From Suillus spraguei (Eukaryota > Basidiomycota > Agaricomycetes > Boletales > Suillaceae), in the NCBI GenBank assembly GCA_016800925.1, contig JABCPU010000719.1, positions 1 to 28,834 on the forward strand: a stretch of 28,834 nt of DNA, read 5' to 3'. The notes below the pieces were generated by a model, which worked only from the letters and a program-made list of their open reading frames with translations, was not told where the DNA came from and made no database searches. Shown one piece after another: positions 1 to 8,160 of this stretch. How positions within the stretch are numbered: position 1 is the stretch's first letter; each line of letters opens with the position of its first letter. Made by a program: the position numbers and the translations under genes.

Positions 1-57
1 TCCTTGTCTTCTAGCGGGTGCTGGTACCTGTATTGGGGCGCAGGTTGGTTGGCGGCA

Positions 58-1847
58 TCAAGTAGACAAAGAAGAAGTTGCAGGTGCTGGAGGTGCTGTA
101 CTCTTGGCAGTATCAGTAGACAAAGAAGAAGTTGCAGGTGCTGATGCTGAGTGTGGGGTGCTTTTGGCGGTAGACACTGCTGGCTTAAGCATCTTAGTAC
201 CGGGGTTGGGCACCGCACTTGCTTTGACTTGGGGTGAAACCACCTCCTTGACCACGTCAGCAGCCTTAGAGGATGGTCCCGCTTTAGGTCTAGGTGGCAT
301 CTTGACGCCATCAAACCGCATGGCCTTTCCCTTGTCCGATTTCCTAGCAGCGTAAGCATCAGTCATCAGTGTCATACAATTCCTGCGCCAGATGTAAGTC
401 ATTAGCGCGCTCTACTTCAGTGTCTGTCCTGTGAACAGTGTTAGTGTGCAAGAATGCAGAGGGATCAATGTCAAGCATGGTGTCATGCCCATGCTCAACT
501 CGGCAGTACAGGTTTCCCAATACCGTAGTGTTAGCTCCTGTAGCGGGGTTTCGCTTGCCAAGCGGTCAAGGCTTCGTTGGAATTGGGACCAAGACGAGGG
601 ACGCATTGCTGTTAGGCAGAACTATGCGTCCATTCCTATTAATGATCTTACGTCGCGTATGTACGCTTCCTTAATTGTGCAATCCAGCATCTTGTGCAGA
701 CCGCTGCAGAAGTGGCACGTGATGGGGGCATACTGCATGTACTCTCGCTTGATCACAATGCCAGGATTGGCTGGTTGCATCTGCAGTTGCAGTGACAACC
801 TGTTGAGCGGTGGAAAATTTAGCATACACTGGCGAGGAAGCCAGTGCCGTTATGGCAGTGGAGGTACTTGGCAAAAGAAAGATTGCAGCTTTGTATACCT
901 TTTTGATGTTGTAAGGATCCTCTGGGTGATGCGTGGTAAGCATAATCTCGAGCCGCTGCATAATAGCGGTCTTGGCAGTAGCGTGGAATCTGTCAAGAAA
1001 CAGACAGTCCTGTTCAAGTTCAGTGAGCTTCTTCTTAGTGATCAAGTGCTGAGAGATCTTGAGGAACTTCCTATAGTACGGCCCGAGATCCTCTTGCGAG
1101 GTCATTGGCATACGAGCTTGTTCTGCACAAAGGTTCTCGAGGTCAGTATGGGTGAAGCAGCGATCGCCTTCAATCCAGGATACAAAAGTTTTACTGCTGT
1201 GGTAAACTTAGCCCCATCTGGCAGACTGGCTTTGTCGAGTATTTCCCACATCTCCGAGTCATCATAGGCGTGTATCTCAGCACTGCCTTAATAAGGTGCT
1301 CGCCAGTCAAGTTGGCATGAGCGCCTAAGAGTTCTACATCCTCGAAAAATGGCAAAAGGTGTGCTGGGGTGCCGTCAAATTTAGGTGCGGCATCTGTGCC
1401 CCTTAGCAGCATACAGAATGGGGTTGTCATGATTGGCGGTTGAGATCTAGCTTGCAGTTGCGGTAGGACTAACAATTGTGGTGTAAGCATCAGCGGAATG
1501 GTAGCGTGAGCGTGGATAATGGTGCGATGGTGAATAGCGGGTGGCATTGGCGGTACTGTAGCGATGCACTGTTGAGGCGAAGGAGGAGCAAGAGTTTCCT
1601 CATTTGGCGAAGGGTAGAGGTTGCGGACTGATGTCAAGGGTGATCACTTGGGAGGTGAGTCAATGGTAACAAACGGTATCTGCAATTCTTCTGGTTCAAA
1701 AGCTCCCGGTAATTGTTTGCCTTTCGGTGTTTCCCCTTGCTCACTGGATGATTCATCAGCGATAAGTTCTCGGAGGATGGTGGCTTCATCTGTGCTAGAT
1801 CGGCAGCTAGACGCTAAGATTTCCATGTCGTTGTTAATCTTTGGCAT
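58..1847 (-). pseudogene. Decayed gag-like gene of an LTR retroelement
   Basis: Read from 1847 down to 58, this is a broken capsid/nucleocapsid-type gene. An acidic Ser/Glu-rich start (from 1847) meets an in-frame TGA at 1644-1646. The same frame resumes with a Pro-rich stretch and a core containing PKFDGTPAHLLPFFEDVELL, typical of basidiomycete gag-like proteins. A one-base frameshift near 1264 moves the frame to DSEMWEILDKASLPDG; another near 1150 leads to the helical part (EDLGPYYRKFLKISQHL, 1111-671). A knuckle-like CHFCSGLHKMLDC (CX2CX3HX4C, one residue shorter than the usual CX2CX4HX4C) lies near 735-700. A further shift near 630 leads into GRIVLPNSNAS and then a basic, Pro/Ser/Thr-rich linker (FDGVKMPPRPK). 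Protease and RT, if present, would lie left of the window. The protein is unrelated to the gag at 5936. Placement in Ty3-type elements is inference. Confidence 0.72.
61..171. repeat. Two-copy 54-bp tandem repeat in the gag-like linker
   Basis: The block beginning agtagacaaagaagaagttg occurs at 61 and again at 115, a period of 54 bases, with the first 29 bases of each copy identical. On the minus strand it encodes a repeated Thr/Ala/Pro/Ser linker (PATSSLSTDTAKST), so it is a minisatellite-type expansion of a low-complexity protein linker. Confidence 0.8.
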
Positions 1848-1849
1848 GA

Positions 1850-2390
1850 AGAAGTCTTCTTTGGCTAGGCAAATAGACCTGAGACTACAAGTCTTGTTGT
1901 CTCGAAGTGTGTGGGTAGTGCGTTCCAGATTTAGTGCTTCTATGGTCCCCTTGTGGTGGGCTCCAATTGAAACGAAGAAACTAGCGCTGGCCTAAGTATA
2001 AGCGCAGCGATAATCCTACTGAAGGTGCGAGTGAGATGTTCGACCCAAGAGGACTGCAATAGAAGCAATTCCTTCTAAGTTAGTGCGAAGGAAACAAGGA
2101 AGTACTAATAAGGCAACGAGAATTCCGACTTCCAAGGTTAGTGGCAGTAGCAGTATATCAGCAGTACTAGTGCAATGTCAGCAGTACATGCGCGGTAAGG
2201 ATAGCTGCAACAGTTAGCTAGTGAGAACAAGAACAAATTTACTTGAGCGAGATGAAAATGTTATTACCACCGGTCGAGCGGTAGTGGTAGCGGCAACTCC
2301 GTATGAGCGGGAACGCAGGTGAGAGAGAAAGCGACCCAATGAGAAAACTGGCCATGGTCTGGTTACGAGTAGCGAAGTCGAAAGTTGCAG
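1850..2390. other. Stretch without a recognisable gene
   Basis: This is upstream of the minus-strand gag-like gene and would be its leader or LTR region. No convincing open frame is visible. A tRNA-type primer site might be expected here, but the only TGG-beginning candidate on the minus strand (near 1966) matches no tRNA end that I can name. No LTR boundary could be fixed. Confidence 0.5.
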
Positions 2391-2450
2391 TGTTACAGTC
2401 GTACATGCCCCTATTCATTTGCCTTTCTATTCTTGTATATCACGTGATAT
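2391..2450 (+). repeat. 5' end of a related, diverged LTR (relic)
   Basis: The first 30 bases, TGTTACAGTCGTACATGCCC and on, match the 5' end of the chromovirus LTR at 5264 at 28 of 30 positions. Similarity then fades over the next 30 bases (both have CTTGTATAT followed by an ACGT-containing stretch). No matching 3' end (GTAACA) is found downstream, so this is a truncated or strongly diverged LTR of a sister subfamily, in plus orientation. Confidence 0.6.
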
Positions 2451-2484
2451 GGAGCTTATCGCTCAGACACTTCCACTTCCATCA

Positions 2485-2526
2485 GACATCACATGACTCA
2501 ACTAGTACGTCATATCATGTGATGTC
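2485..2526. repeat. Perfect 12-bp inverted repeat
   Basis: GACATCACATGA at 2485-2496 is the exact reverse complement of TCATGTGATGTC at 2515-2526, leaving an 18-base loop. It lies just after the LTR relic and may be part of that LTR's promoter region. No function is assigned. Confidence 0.7.
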
Positions 2527-2754
2527 ATGACTCCCCATGACTCCATTCTCAGTGTAAAGATACAATCTAGCCTGGGCTGTAGATAAACCACGGCCTAAGC
2601 TAGTATGCGAGTCTTGCGCTCTACCTAGTCTGCTACTCTTGCAAGGCAAGAACGTTCGACCCTAAAGGGAATGCTAAGTTAGTATAGTCTAATAATGCCC
2701 AACCTGTGGTGCAAGACTGCCATCGGAGGTAGTGAGATGCTAGCAGTGACCTCC

Positions 2755-3010
2755 GGTCTGTGGGAAACTAGCGGTAATACTAGCGGTAAGCGTGGGAAAG
2801 CGGTAGACAAGCGGTAGCAAAAGTGGTAAAACTGCGGTAGTGCGTGCGGTAAAACTGCAGTAAGGTGTGGGAAACTGGCAGTAAAACAAGCGGTGAAGCA
2901 TAGCGATGAAGCGTGGGAAAGTGTAGCGCAAGCCATGAAGCACGGGAAAGCGTAGTGCAAGCTGTGAAGCGCGGGAAAGCGGTAAAGAGTGGTGGTGCGT
3001 GCGGCAGTAA
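2755..3010. repeat. Degenerate short-motif array (agcggtaa / gtgggaaa)
   Basis: About 250 bases made mostly of irregularly alternating short words such as agcggtaa, gcggtagc, gtgggaaa and gcagtaaaac. The purine-rich plus strand gives Cys/Phe/Tyr-rich spurious frames on the minus strand. It looks like an eroded satellite or the U3 part of an old LTR rather than coding sequence. Confidence 0.6.
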
Positions 3011-3404
3011 AACAATTCTTAAGAGACAGTGACTTCAGCGAAAGACTTTATTCTGTTAGAGACAGTAGTGGTGACAATTCCTAAGTACTGTGTGTACCAT
3101 AGAGGGAAAAGTAAAAGTACCGGAATGTGTGAAGAGTCCTTTTTAACATGTACTGTGAATGGCCGGAATACATAGCGAGAATGGTAGCGAGATAGAGATA
3201 TTTAGCTAAGAGGCACGCAGCAAGCAAGCGGTGTCACGGAAGGTAAGGTAAGTCTTGCCGTAGCTTTAGTAACGGCAGAAACGAATATGCTACGCACCAA
3301 TGGATCTTAGACGGAAATGGAATGGACAGGAGGACATCAGTAGCGAGATTTGGTAAGGGGCAAGGATCCATGGAGCGAAAACGGTACCGGCGAAGCGAAA
3401 AGGG
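3011..3404. other. Intergenic, nothing recognised
   Basis: No coding signal, RNA gene or clear repeat was found between the short-motif array and the next tandem duplication. Open frames here are short and have no family-like composition. Confidence 0.4.
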
Positions 3405-3640
3405 GTAATGCTCGCTATAGGGGTTTTCTCGGTAGCCACTGTAGACAGTAATGAGACACTTGTGTAAAACAGCACTTTCATGGTTAGCATGACTTTGTTT
3501 GCTACAGTGGAGCGCAAAGGCTATTTCCTTGCTATAAGGAAATTCTTTGGTTGCCGCCGCAGACGTTAACAAGATGCTTGTCGAAAATGGGGTTTTGACA
3601 ATCAGCGTGACTTTTCTTGCTACAATGGTGTGCAGTAAGT
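3405..3640. repeat. Diverged tandem duplication, about 117-bp period
   Basis: The stretch beginning gctatagggg at 3414 aligns with the one beginning gctataagga at 3531. Landmarks recur in order: a ttttc/attct block, ggt(a/t)gcc, cagac, aa(t/c)gag/aag with a following ctt, then gctaca(g/a)tgg. The copies have diverged strongly, so this is an old duplication. No coding role is visible. Confidence 0.5.
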
Positions 3641-3822
3641 GTGGGATGCCACCAGAAGTGCTAAAGGGGTAAGACGGCCATGGACAAGTGGTAACTCCTA
3701 TAGATGTGAAACGAGTGTCAAAATATAGGGTTTTAAGCCTAGCATCAATATGTTCGTTACACCGTATTTTGAATTCGCTTTGCGAGCGTTTCGTGAGTGG
3801 TCCAATTGTTGGTGTCTCTTGT

Positions 3823-4842
3823 TGAGCTGATCAAGATCTAGCTGATGCTGCAGTATTGTTATTGAAGGGAGCTTCACTCCCTCAGGATGATGCATTAGAT
3901 AGCTCTCTCGCATGTTCAGATTCTCCCATGAATGCCACAACTGATACATCACTCACTATTGTTCCTTCTGCATCTGCTTCCACACGTGATACATCACTTG
4001 GGCTGTTGGATCCATTGCCGTCATTGTCGGAACTATCAGCTGCGCTTCTGGGGCAGGAAATGCCCCATGCTACCAGTGATACATCACTGACTCATACACT
4101 GCAGCCAGCCTACAACTTCTTCCAATATTCTCCCCCCAATACTCAAGACGACACTGGTCCTGATCTGGACTTCAATGACACGATTCTACCCATGCCACCC
4201 AACTACAAACTGCCATCTCCGCTACCTCCCTCTTCTCCATTACTGTCTTTGTCCCCCTCCTCTCAAACAGATCAGCTTCCTTCTTTATGGTTCTCTTTCT
4301 TAGCTTCCACCTCGAGAACTGGTTATAATATCTTGTTCAGTGATGCAGGAGAGTTTCATTTTGCAGATCCCTACAGAAACGGCTTTGACGACACAACTTT
4401 GCAGAGCTTAACATCTCCTCCTCATCTTCGCCACTTATCATCAACTCTCACAAACACTGCTCATAACCAACATCACTCTTCTCCTCCATACAACAACACC
4501 CCTACTCCCATGGAAATTCCTGCTCCTGCCCACACTCCTACTGCAGTAGAATTGCCTAATTCTGCTGAACCGGTTGTGCCTGAATCTCTCACCCTGGGTC
4601 CAATTATGGCTGCGCCTGCTGCCATTGGTGGGACATTGCCAGTAACAACAACGGCTTCTAAATGTAAGTCCACCAAGAACAACACGGAGAATTTGGAGAC
4701 AGTCTCAGTGAAGCGTCAGAAGAAGGGGGGTGCAGTGGTCGTTTCCACTGAGAACTCACAGTATCATGTTGAGGGAGGTCAGGGCAAACAACAACATTTT
4801 CAGTCATCTCGGGCGGCTGCTGCCAATGCCATTGGTGCGTAG
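3823..4842 (+). CDS. Unrecognised Ser/Pro/Thr-rich open frame, probably a 3' exon
   Basis: The frame is open from just after a TGA near 3823 to the TAG at 4840-4842. The first in-frame ATG is only at about 3928, and the residues before it (ADQDLADAAVLLLKGASL) read as protein-like, so a 5' exon is probably missing. A possible intron (GTGAGT near 3800, ending at an AG near 3826) fits. The product is low in complexity, rich in Ser, Pro, Thr and Leu, with three DTSL repeats in its first quarter. It ends with a Lys-rich stretch (SVKRQKKGG) that could be a nuclear localisation signal, and an Ala-rich tail (SSRAAAANAIGA). No transmembrane segment or known domain is seen. It could be a host gene of unknown role or part of an old transposon; I do not recognise it. 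Confidence 0.45.
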
Positions 4843-4884
4843 CTTCTGTAGTTCATATTGTTTTCTTGTTAGTGTGCCATATGC

Positions 4885-5022
4885 ATGTTAGAATAATACT
4901 GCTTTGAATGACATTGCTCGAGTCTGTCATTGGCTGTGTGAACTGCGGCATGGATGTTAAAATAATACTGTTTTAAATGACATTGCTCAAATCCGTTGTC
5001 GGCTGCATGAACAGAAATTCCT
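4885..5022. repeat. Two-copy 69-bp tandem repeat
   Basis: A block starting atgttagaataatactg at 4885 recurs at 4954 as atgttaaaataatactg, followed in both by (c/t)ttt(g/a)aatgacattgctc and a ctgtcattggctg-like segment. The period is 69 bases. It lies in the presumed 3' flank of the open frame ending at 4842. Confidence 0.75.
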
Positions 5023-5109
5023 ATACTACTGTGTGGTACTTGTAATGCTACAGCCTAAGGACCGAGGCATAGCCTACAGTGCAGTGTTCAGCCTCGACTA
5101 GACTTAGGG

Positions 5110-5182
5110 ACTTGGTCCAATTTCTGCAGTGTTTGACCTTGGTGTTGACTCAGTGGACTTAGTTCAATTTCTGCAATGTGTG
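5110..5182. repeat. Short direct repeat, 47-bp spacing
   Basis: acttggtccaatttctgcag at 5110 recurs as acttagttcaatttctgcaa at 5157. Apart from this and the 69-bp repeat, the interval 4843-5258 holds nothing recognisable. It forms the left flank of the chromovirus insertion. Confidence 0.6.
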
Positions 5183-5258
5183 GTGTCGGCTGCACTGATA
5201 AATCCAGGATCTCAGTACCTAGATTAGGAGGAGATAACACAAAATCCACACCCACTCA

Positions 5259-5263
5259 GATAG
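5259..5263. repeat. Target-site duplication GATAG (left)
   Basis: GATAG directly precedes the 5' LTR and occurs again directly after the 3' LTR at 13386-13390. A 5-bp duplication is the expected product of Ty3-type integrase and shows that both LTRs belong to one insertion event. Confidence 0.9.
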
Positions 5264-5431
5264 TGTTACAATCGTACGTGCCCCTATTCATTTTCTACTT
5301 CATTTACCTTGTATATTACGTAACATGACTCTGACTCCTATGCTCAACGCATCTGTACTATAGCTGCCTTCCTTCTTTGGATACGCACTTACATTCCCAC
5401 GTCTCTCTTGGTCTGTGCGCACATATTGGCC

Positions 5432-5439
5432 TATTTAAG
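5432..5439 (+). promoter_or_regulatory. TATA-like box TATTTAAG in the LTR
   Basis: TATTTAAG lies 27-34 bases upstream of position 5466, where the 11 bases complementary to the primer site begin. This is a normal TATA-to-start distance and supports 5466 as the 5' end of the genomic RNA. The box is unchanged in the other LTR copies. Confidence 0.7.
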
Positions 5440-5465
5440 CACAGTGTACTTGTAGTAGATTCTCT

Positions 5466-5476
5466 ACTTTAATCTT
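5466..5476 (+). promoter_or_regulatory. Putative RNA 5' end / self-primer ACTTTAATCTT
   Basis: These 11 bases are the exact reverse complement of AAGATTAAAGT at 5739-5749. In Tf1 of fission yeast the first 11 bases of the mRNA fold back on the primer site next to the LTR and prime minus-strand synthesis. Length, placement after a TATA box and placement of the partner all fit that mechanism. Confidence 0.75.
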
Positions 5477-5738
5477 ACTGGGTTTTACCTGGAATCTCCT
5501 TCGCTTAGGCCTCCAACCTAAGTCGTCTTGAATCGTCTCTAAGTCTAAGCACTCCTTAGCCTTAGTCTCTATTCTCGCGGATACCTCTCGGACTTATCCT
5601 TGAGGCTGAACCCTTGATCGTACTCGGAACGCGTTCCTTGTACTTTCACCTTGTTCTCTCTTGAACATTGTAAGAACTCCCAGCAGACCATCTGTGTCTT
5701 TTCACTGTCGCTGGTGACGCCACCCCAGTTCGTAACAA

Positions 5739-5749
5739 AAGATTAAAGT
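5739..5749 (+). promoter_or_regulatory. Primer-binding site for self-priming
   Basis: AAGATTAAAGT begins two bases after the end of the 5' LTR (5737). No TGG-starting tRNA-complementary site is present there. All 11 bases pair with 5466-5476, and the pairing stops at exactly 11. The copy at 25693 keeps both partners (25893-25903 and 26164-26174). Confidence 0.75.
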
Positions 5750-5812
5750 CTATTTTGATCGTCGACTATCCAGTCTTCGACCCTGAACCCTGATCGCCTA
5801 GATCAGCAGACT

Positions 5813-5828
5813 AGCGTACGCGTACGCT
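5813..5828. promoter_or_regulatory. Perfect 16-base palindrome in the leader
   Basis: AGCGTACGCGTACGCT is a perfect palindrome between the primer site and the gag start, unchanged in the second copy (26237-26252). A self-complementary leader element is what a genomic RNA dimerisation site looks like; that role is inference. A small stem (CTGATC / GATCAG) lies just upstream. Confidence 0.45.
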
Positions 5829-5935
5829 GAGCAGATTGTCAAGAGAAGCCCTCTGACAGAAGAAAGCCCTAACGGACAGCAAGACAGCGCGTGTAGGCAC
5901 CGAGAAAGTATAACTCACCAGAAGAATCATCAACC

Positions 5936-6772
5936 ATGTCGACCAAAGAATTCGAATACAAGATCGGTCAACCGATTGGTTTTGATGGAGATCGTGATAA
6001 CTCTCGCGAGTTTATCCAGTCGTGCAACTTGCACTTTGACATTAATGAAAAGCTTTACACCACCGACAAGCAGAAGATCATCTACATAACTTCCTTCATG
6101 ACCGAGAAGAATGCCAAATCTTGGAAGGAGCAATTCCTTGAACATGCCCAATCTACCGACACATCGGGACAAAAAGTTGGTTATGGGACGATGGTGGATT
6201 TTATGAAGAGCTTCAAAGAAGCATTCGAACCAGTGGATACCAGAATGACCGCGCTTACACGCCTTAGAGACCTCAAGCAAGGAACTGGAGATCTTCATAC
6301 CTATGTCGCCGACTTTGAGGCACTTGCAGCCAAGGCTCATATCACCGATAACGCGACGAAAATCCAGTTCTTCCAAGATGGTCTTAATTGGGGTATCCTC
6401 ACAAAGCTTTTCAATACGGGAGATGTCTCCGAGATATTCAGAAATGTTGTATTGCAATGTGTTGCTATTGACAACGCCCATCATCGGCTCAACGCCATGA
6501 GGACACGTCATGTTCCACAACAGAAGAAGAAGAACTACGGAAATGCGCGGTATATTCCGAACCGCGATTCCAATGCGATGGTCGTAGATCGAATCTCCGA
6601 TATGGAAAGATCCGAATGCATGAAGAAAGGGCAGTGCTTCGGATGCAGAAAGACAGGACACCGCATCCATAATTGTCCTGATAGAAAGAAGAAGACCCCG
6701 CTCCGACAAACCAAAGTCAAAGGGGAAGAAGAAGATGAAGAGACTGTACGACGGGTTGTGCAGGATTTTTGA
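5936..6772 (+). CDS. gag: Gag polyprotein (capsid and zinc-knuckle nucleocapsid)
   Basis: 278 residues, intact. It would form the virus-like particle and package the RNA. Residues 1-200 are a helical capsid region with the pattern seen in fungal Ty3-type gags (QPIGFDGDRDNSREFIQSC near the start, then W/F-rich helices and TALTRLRDLKQGTGDLHTYV near 105-125). A basic linker (QQKKKNYGNARY) leads to one zinc knuckle, CFGCRKTGHRIHNC (CX2CX4HX4C), at 6635-6676, and an acidic tail follows. The ATG at 5936 is the first in frame after a 198-base leader, with CACC-like context (caaccATG). The stop TGA (6770-6772) overlaps the next ATG as TGATG, preceded by TTTTT, so pol is reached by a -1 shift or restart. 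The same protein, broken, lies at 26359. Confidence 0.93.
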   Translation: MSTKEFEYKIGQPIGFDGDRDNSREFIQSCNLHFDINEKLYTTDKQKIIYITSFMTEKNAKSWKEQFLEHAQSTDTSGQKVGYGTMVDFMKSFKEAFEPVDTRMTALTRLRDLKQGTGDLHTYVADFEALAAKAHITDNATKIQFFQDGLNWGILTKLFNTGDVSEIFRNVVLQCVAIDNAHHRLNAMRTRHVPQQKKKNYGNARYIPNRDSNAMVVDRISDMERSECMKKGQCFGCRKTGHRIHNCPDRKKKTPLRQTKVKGEEEDEETVRRVVQDF

Positions 6773-6774
6773 TG
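6766..6774 (+). promoter_or_regulatory. Gag-pol recoding site TTTTTGATG
   Basis: Gag ends GAT TTT TGA. The pol frame is -1 relative to gag and is open across the site. A P-site Phe tRNA on TTT could slip back one base to another TTT, then read TTG ATG. Alternatively ribosomes could stop at TGA and restart on the overlapping ATG (6772-6774). The second element keeps TTTTTGA but has ACT in place of the ATG, which favours slippage. Confidence 0.5.
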
Positions 6775-8160
6775 TGGAGAAACAAAGACTCGACGTATGT
6801 TTCTCCCAATGTAATACTAAGACTTGTACGCGCTGTAGGTGAAAGAAAAGAACTTCGTGTCCCAATCACCCTCCACTCGCGTACTCGTTTGAAATCCGTC
6901 GACACTACCGCTGTTATCGATTCCGGAGCAGCAGGAACATTCATCTCAGAAGAGTTTGTGAAACTCCATCAAATCACACGACGAAAACTCAAGGAACCAT
7001 TTCGAGTTACAACGGCAGATGGAACTCTCATAAAAGGAGGGCCAATCACACATTACTGCCTCCTTGTGGTCAAGATTGACGATCGAACCATGTATGGAAA
7101 ATTCAATATCACCAAACTCGGAAGGAGAGATCAAATCCTCCTTGGAATTCCTTGGTTACGAGCAATGAACCCAATTATAGACTGGGCTGCTGAAACACTT
7201 GTCCTTTCACGAACAGAGAAATCAGATGAGATCGAAATCGATCTGGATAAAGACCGAGAGAAGAACGGGTTGCCCCGACTATTCAAACATCATACTAGAT
7301 GGCAACACTCCCGACTTCCGAAACCATTCATCGCTTCTCCTGCTGACGTTCCAGAAGACCCAGAACCAGAAGTACGTATTCCACGTACTGCAGAACCCAC
7401 TCCACGTGTACAACTGCCGCGAGCAGTATCACCGATTCCCCGCGCAGAGAAGCGCAAGAATGAATCTGAACCCAAGCATCGGGTCGGACAAGAACCTATT
7501 GAGCAACGGCCAATAGAAGAGCAGAAACAGGGAAAGAGAAAACCGGAAGAAGAACTCCCAGGGCGAAGCACCAACGTACCGAAACTATCCAAGTTCTTCG
7601 TTCCCCCGAAAACTCTTTCAGCTCCGATTGAAGAAATCCCTGATAAAGAAGAACCCGTGCCCTCGTTGATCCCAACCGAGGATGATGACCAATTTGACAC
7701 CATGCATGACGTCTGGCATGCTCCAGAAGTGCGCGAAATTTCCTCTTATGAACTAGGAGAAGGAGAATTTCTTGTGGAATATGATACCGACGGGATTAGC
7801 ATGAGGATCATAGAAGAAGTATCCATGGATACACCCCTGACACGTGACGGAACTTCTCACCTTGAACAACCCTCTCCCTATTCTTCAATTCCACTCCCTC
7901 CTCCGAAATACAGTAACAAAGCTCAGGAATTCGCTACGGACAAGAAGGAAAAGAAAAAGAAATCCTTCGAAGAATTGGTCCCGGATTATTTGCACGACTT
8001 CGCAGACGTCTTTGCTAAAGACGGACTGAACAAACTACCCCCTGAACGCCCTGGTATCGATCATCGGATCGACACCAAACCCGGTTTTATTCCTCGTACG
8101 TCTAAGGTTTACCCGCTATCGGAAAAAAGAACGCGCTGCTGTCAAAACGTTTATCGATGA
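6772..8160 (+). pseudogene. pol: Pol, first part: aspartic protease and linker, ends in a frameshift
   Basis: About 460 residues. The retropepsin core has the catalytic DSGA motif (VIDSGAAGTFI, Asp at residue 50, base 6919) and a downstream ILLGIPWL segment typical of the second half of the fold. A long Pro/Glu/Lys-rich, low-complexity linker follows (about residues 165-400). Then comes the N-terminal edge of the reverse transcriptase ([20 protein letters not shown], then [13 protein letters not shown]). The frame is lost at a run of six A at about 8121-8126. The second copy has five A (near 28513) and stays in frame, so the extra A is a private one-base insertion. The wrong frame ends at 8158-8160. 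Confidence 0.88.

Larger units (their letters stand above)
5264..5737 (+). repeat. 5' LTR of the chromovirus
   Basis: The LTR is 474 bp and begins TGTTAC and ends GTAACA, a perfect 6-bp inverted terminal repeat. It contains a TATA-like box (5432-5439) and the putative start of the transcript (5466). A short stem follows in the presumed R region (CTTAGG at 5504-5509, CCTAAG at 5517-5522). Related copies lie at 9265-9739, 12913-13385 and 25693-26162. Confidence 0.95.

Noticed and set aside
431..1267. 278-residue plus-strand open frame
   Set aside because: It lies opposite the gag-like relic, whose minus-strand frames carry recognisable motifs; the plus frame has no family-like pattern.
1955..1975. 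Possible tRNA primer site for the minus-strand element
   Set aside because: A TGG-starting stretch exists, but I cannot match it to a tRNA 3' end and no LTR boundary sits beside it.
3856..3930. Start of the 328-residue frame at a TTG
   Set aside because: TTG is not a credible start here; the frame is open further upstream and more likely continues from a missing exon.
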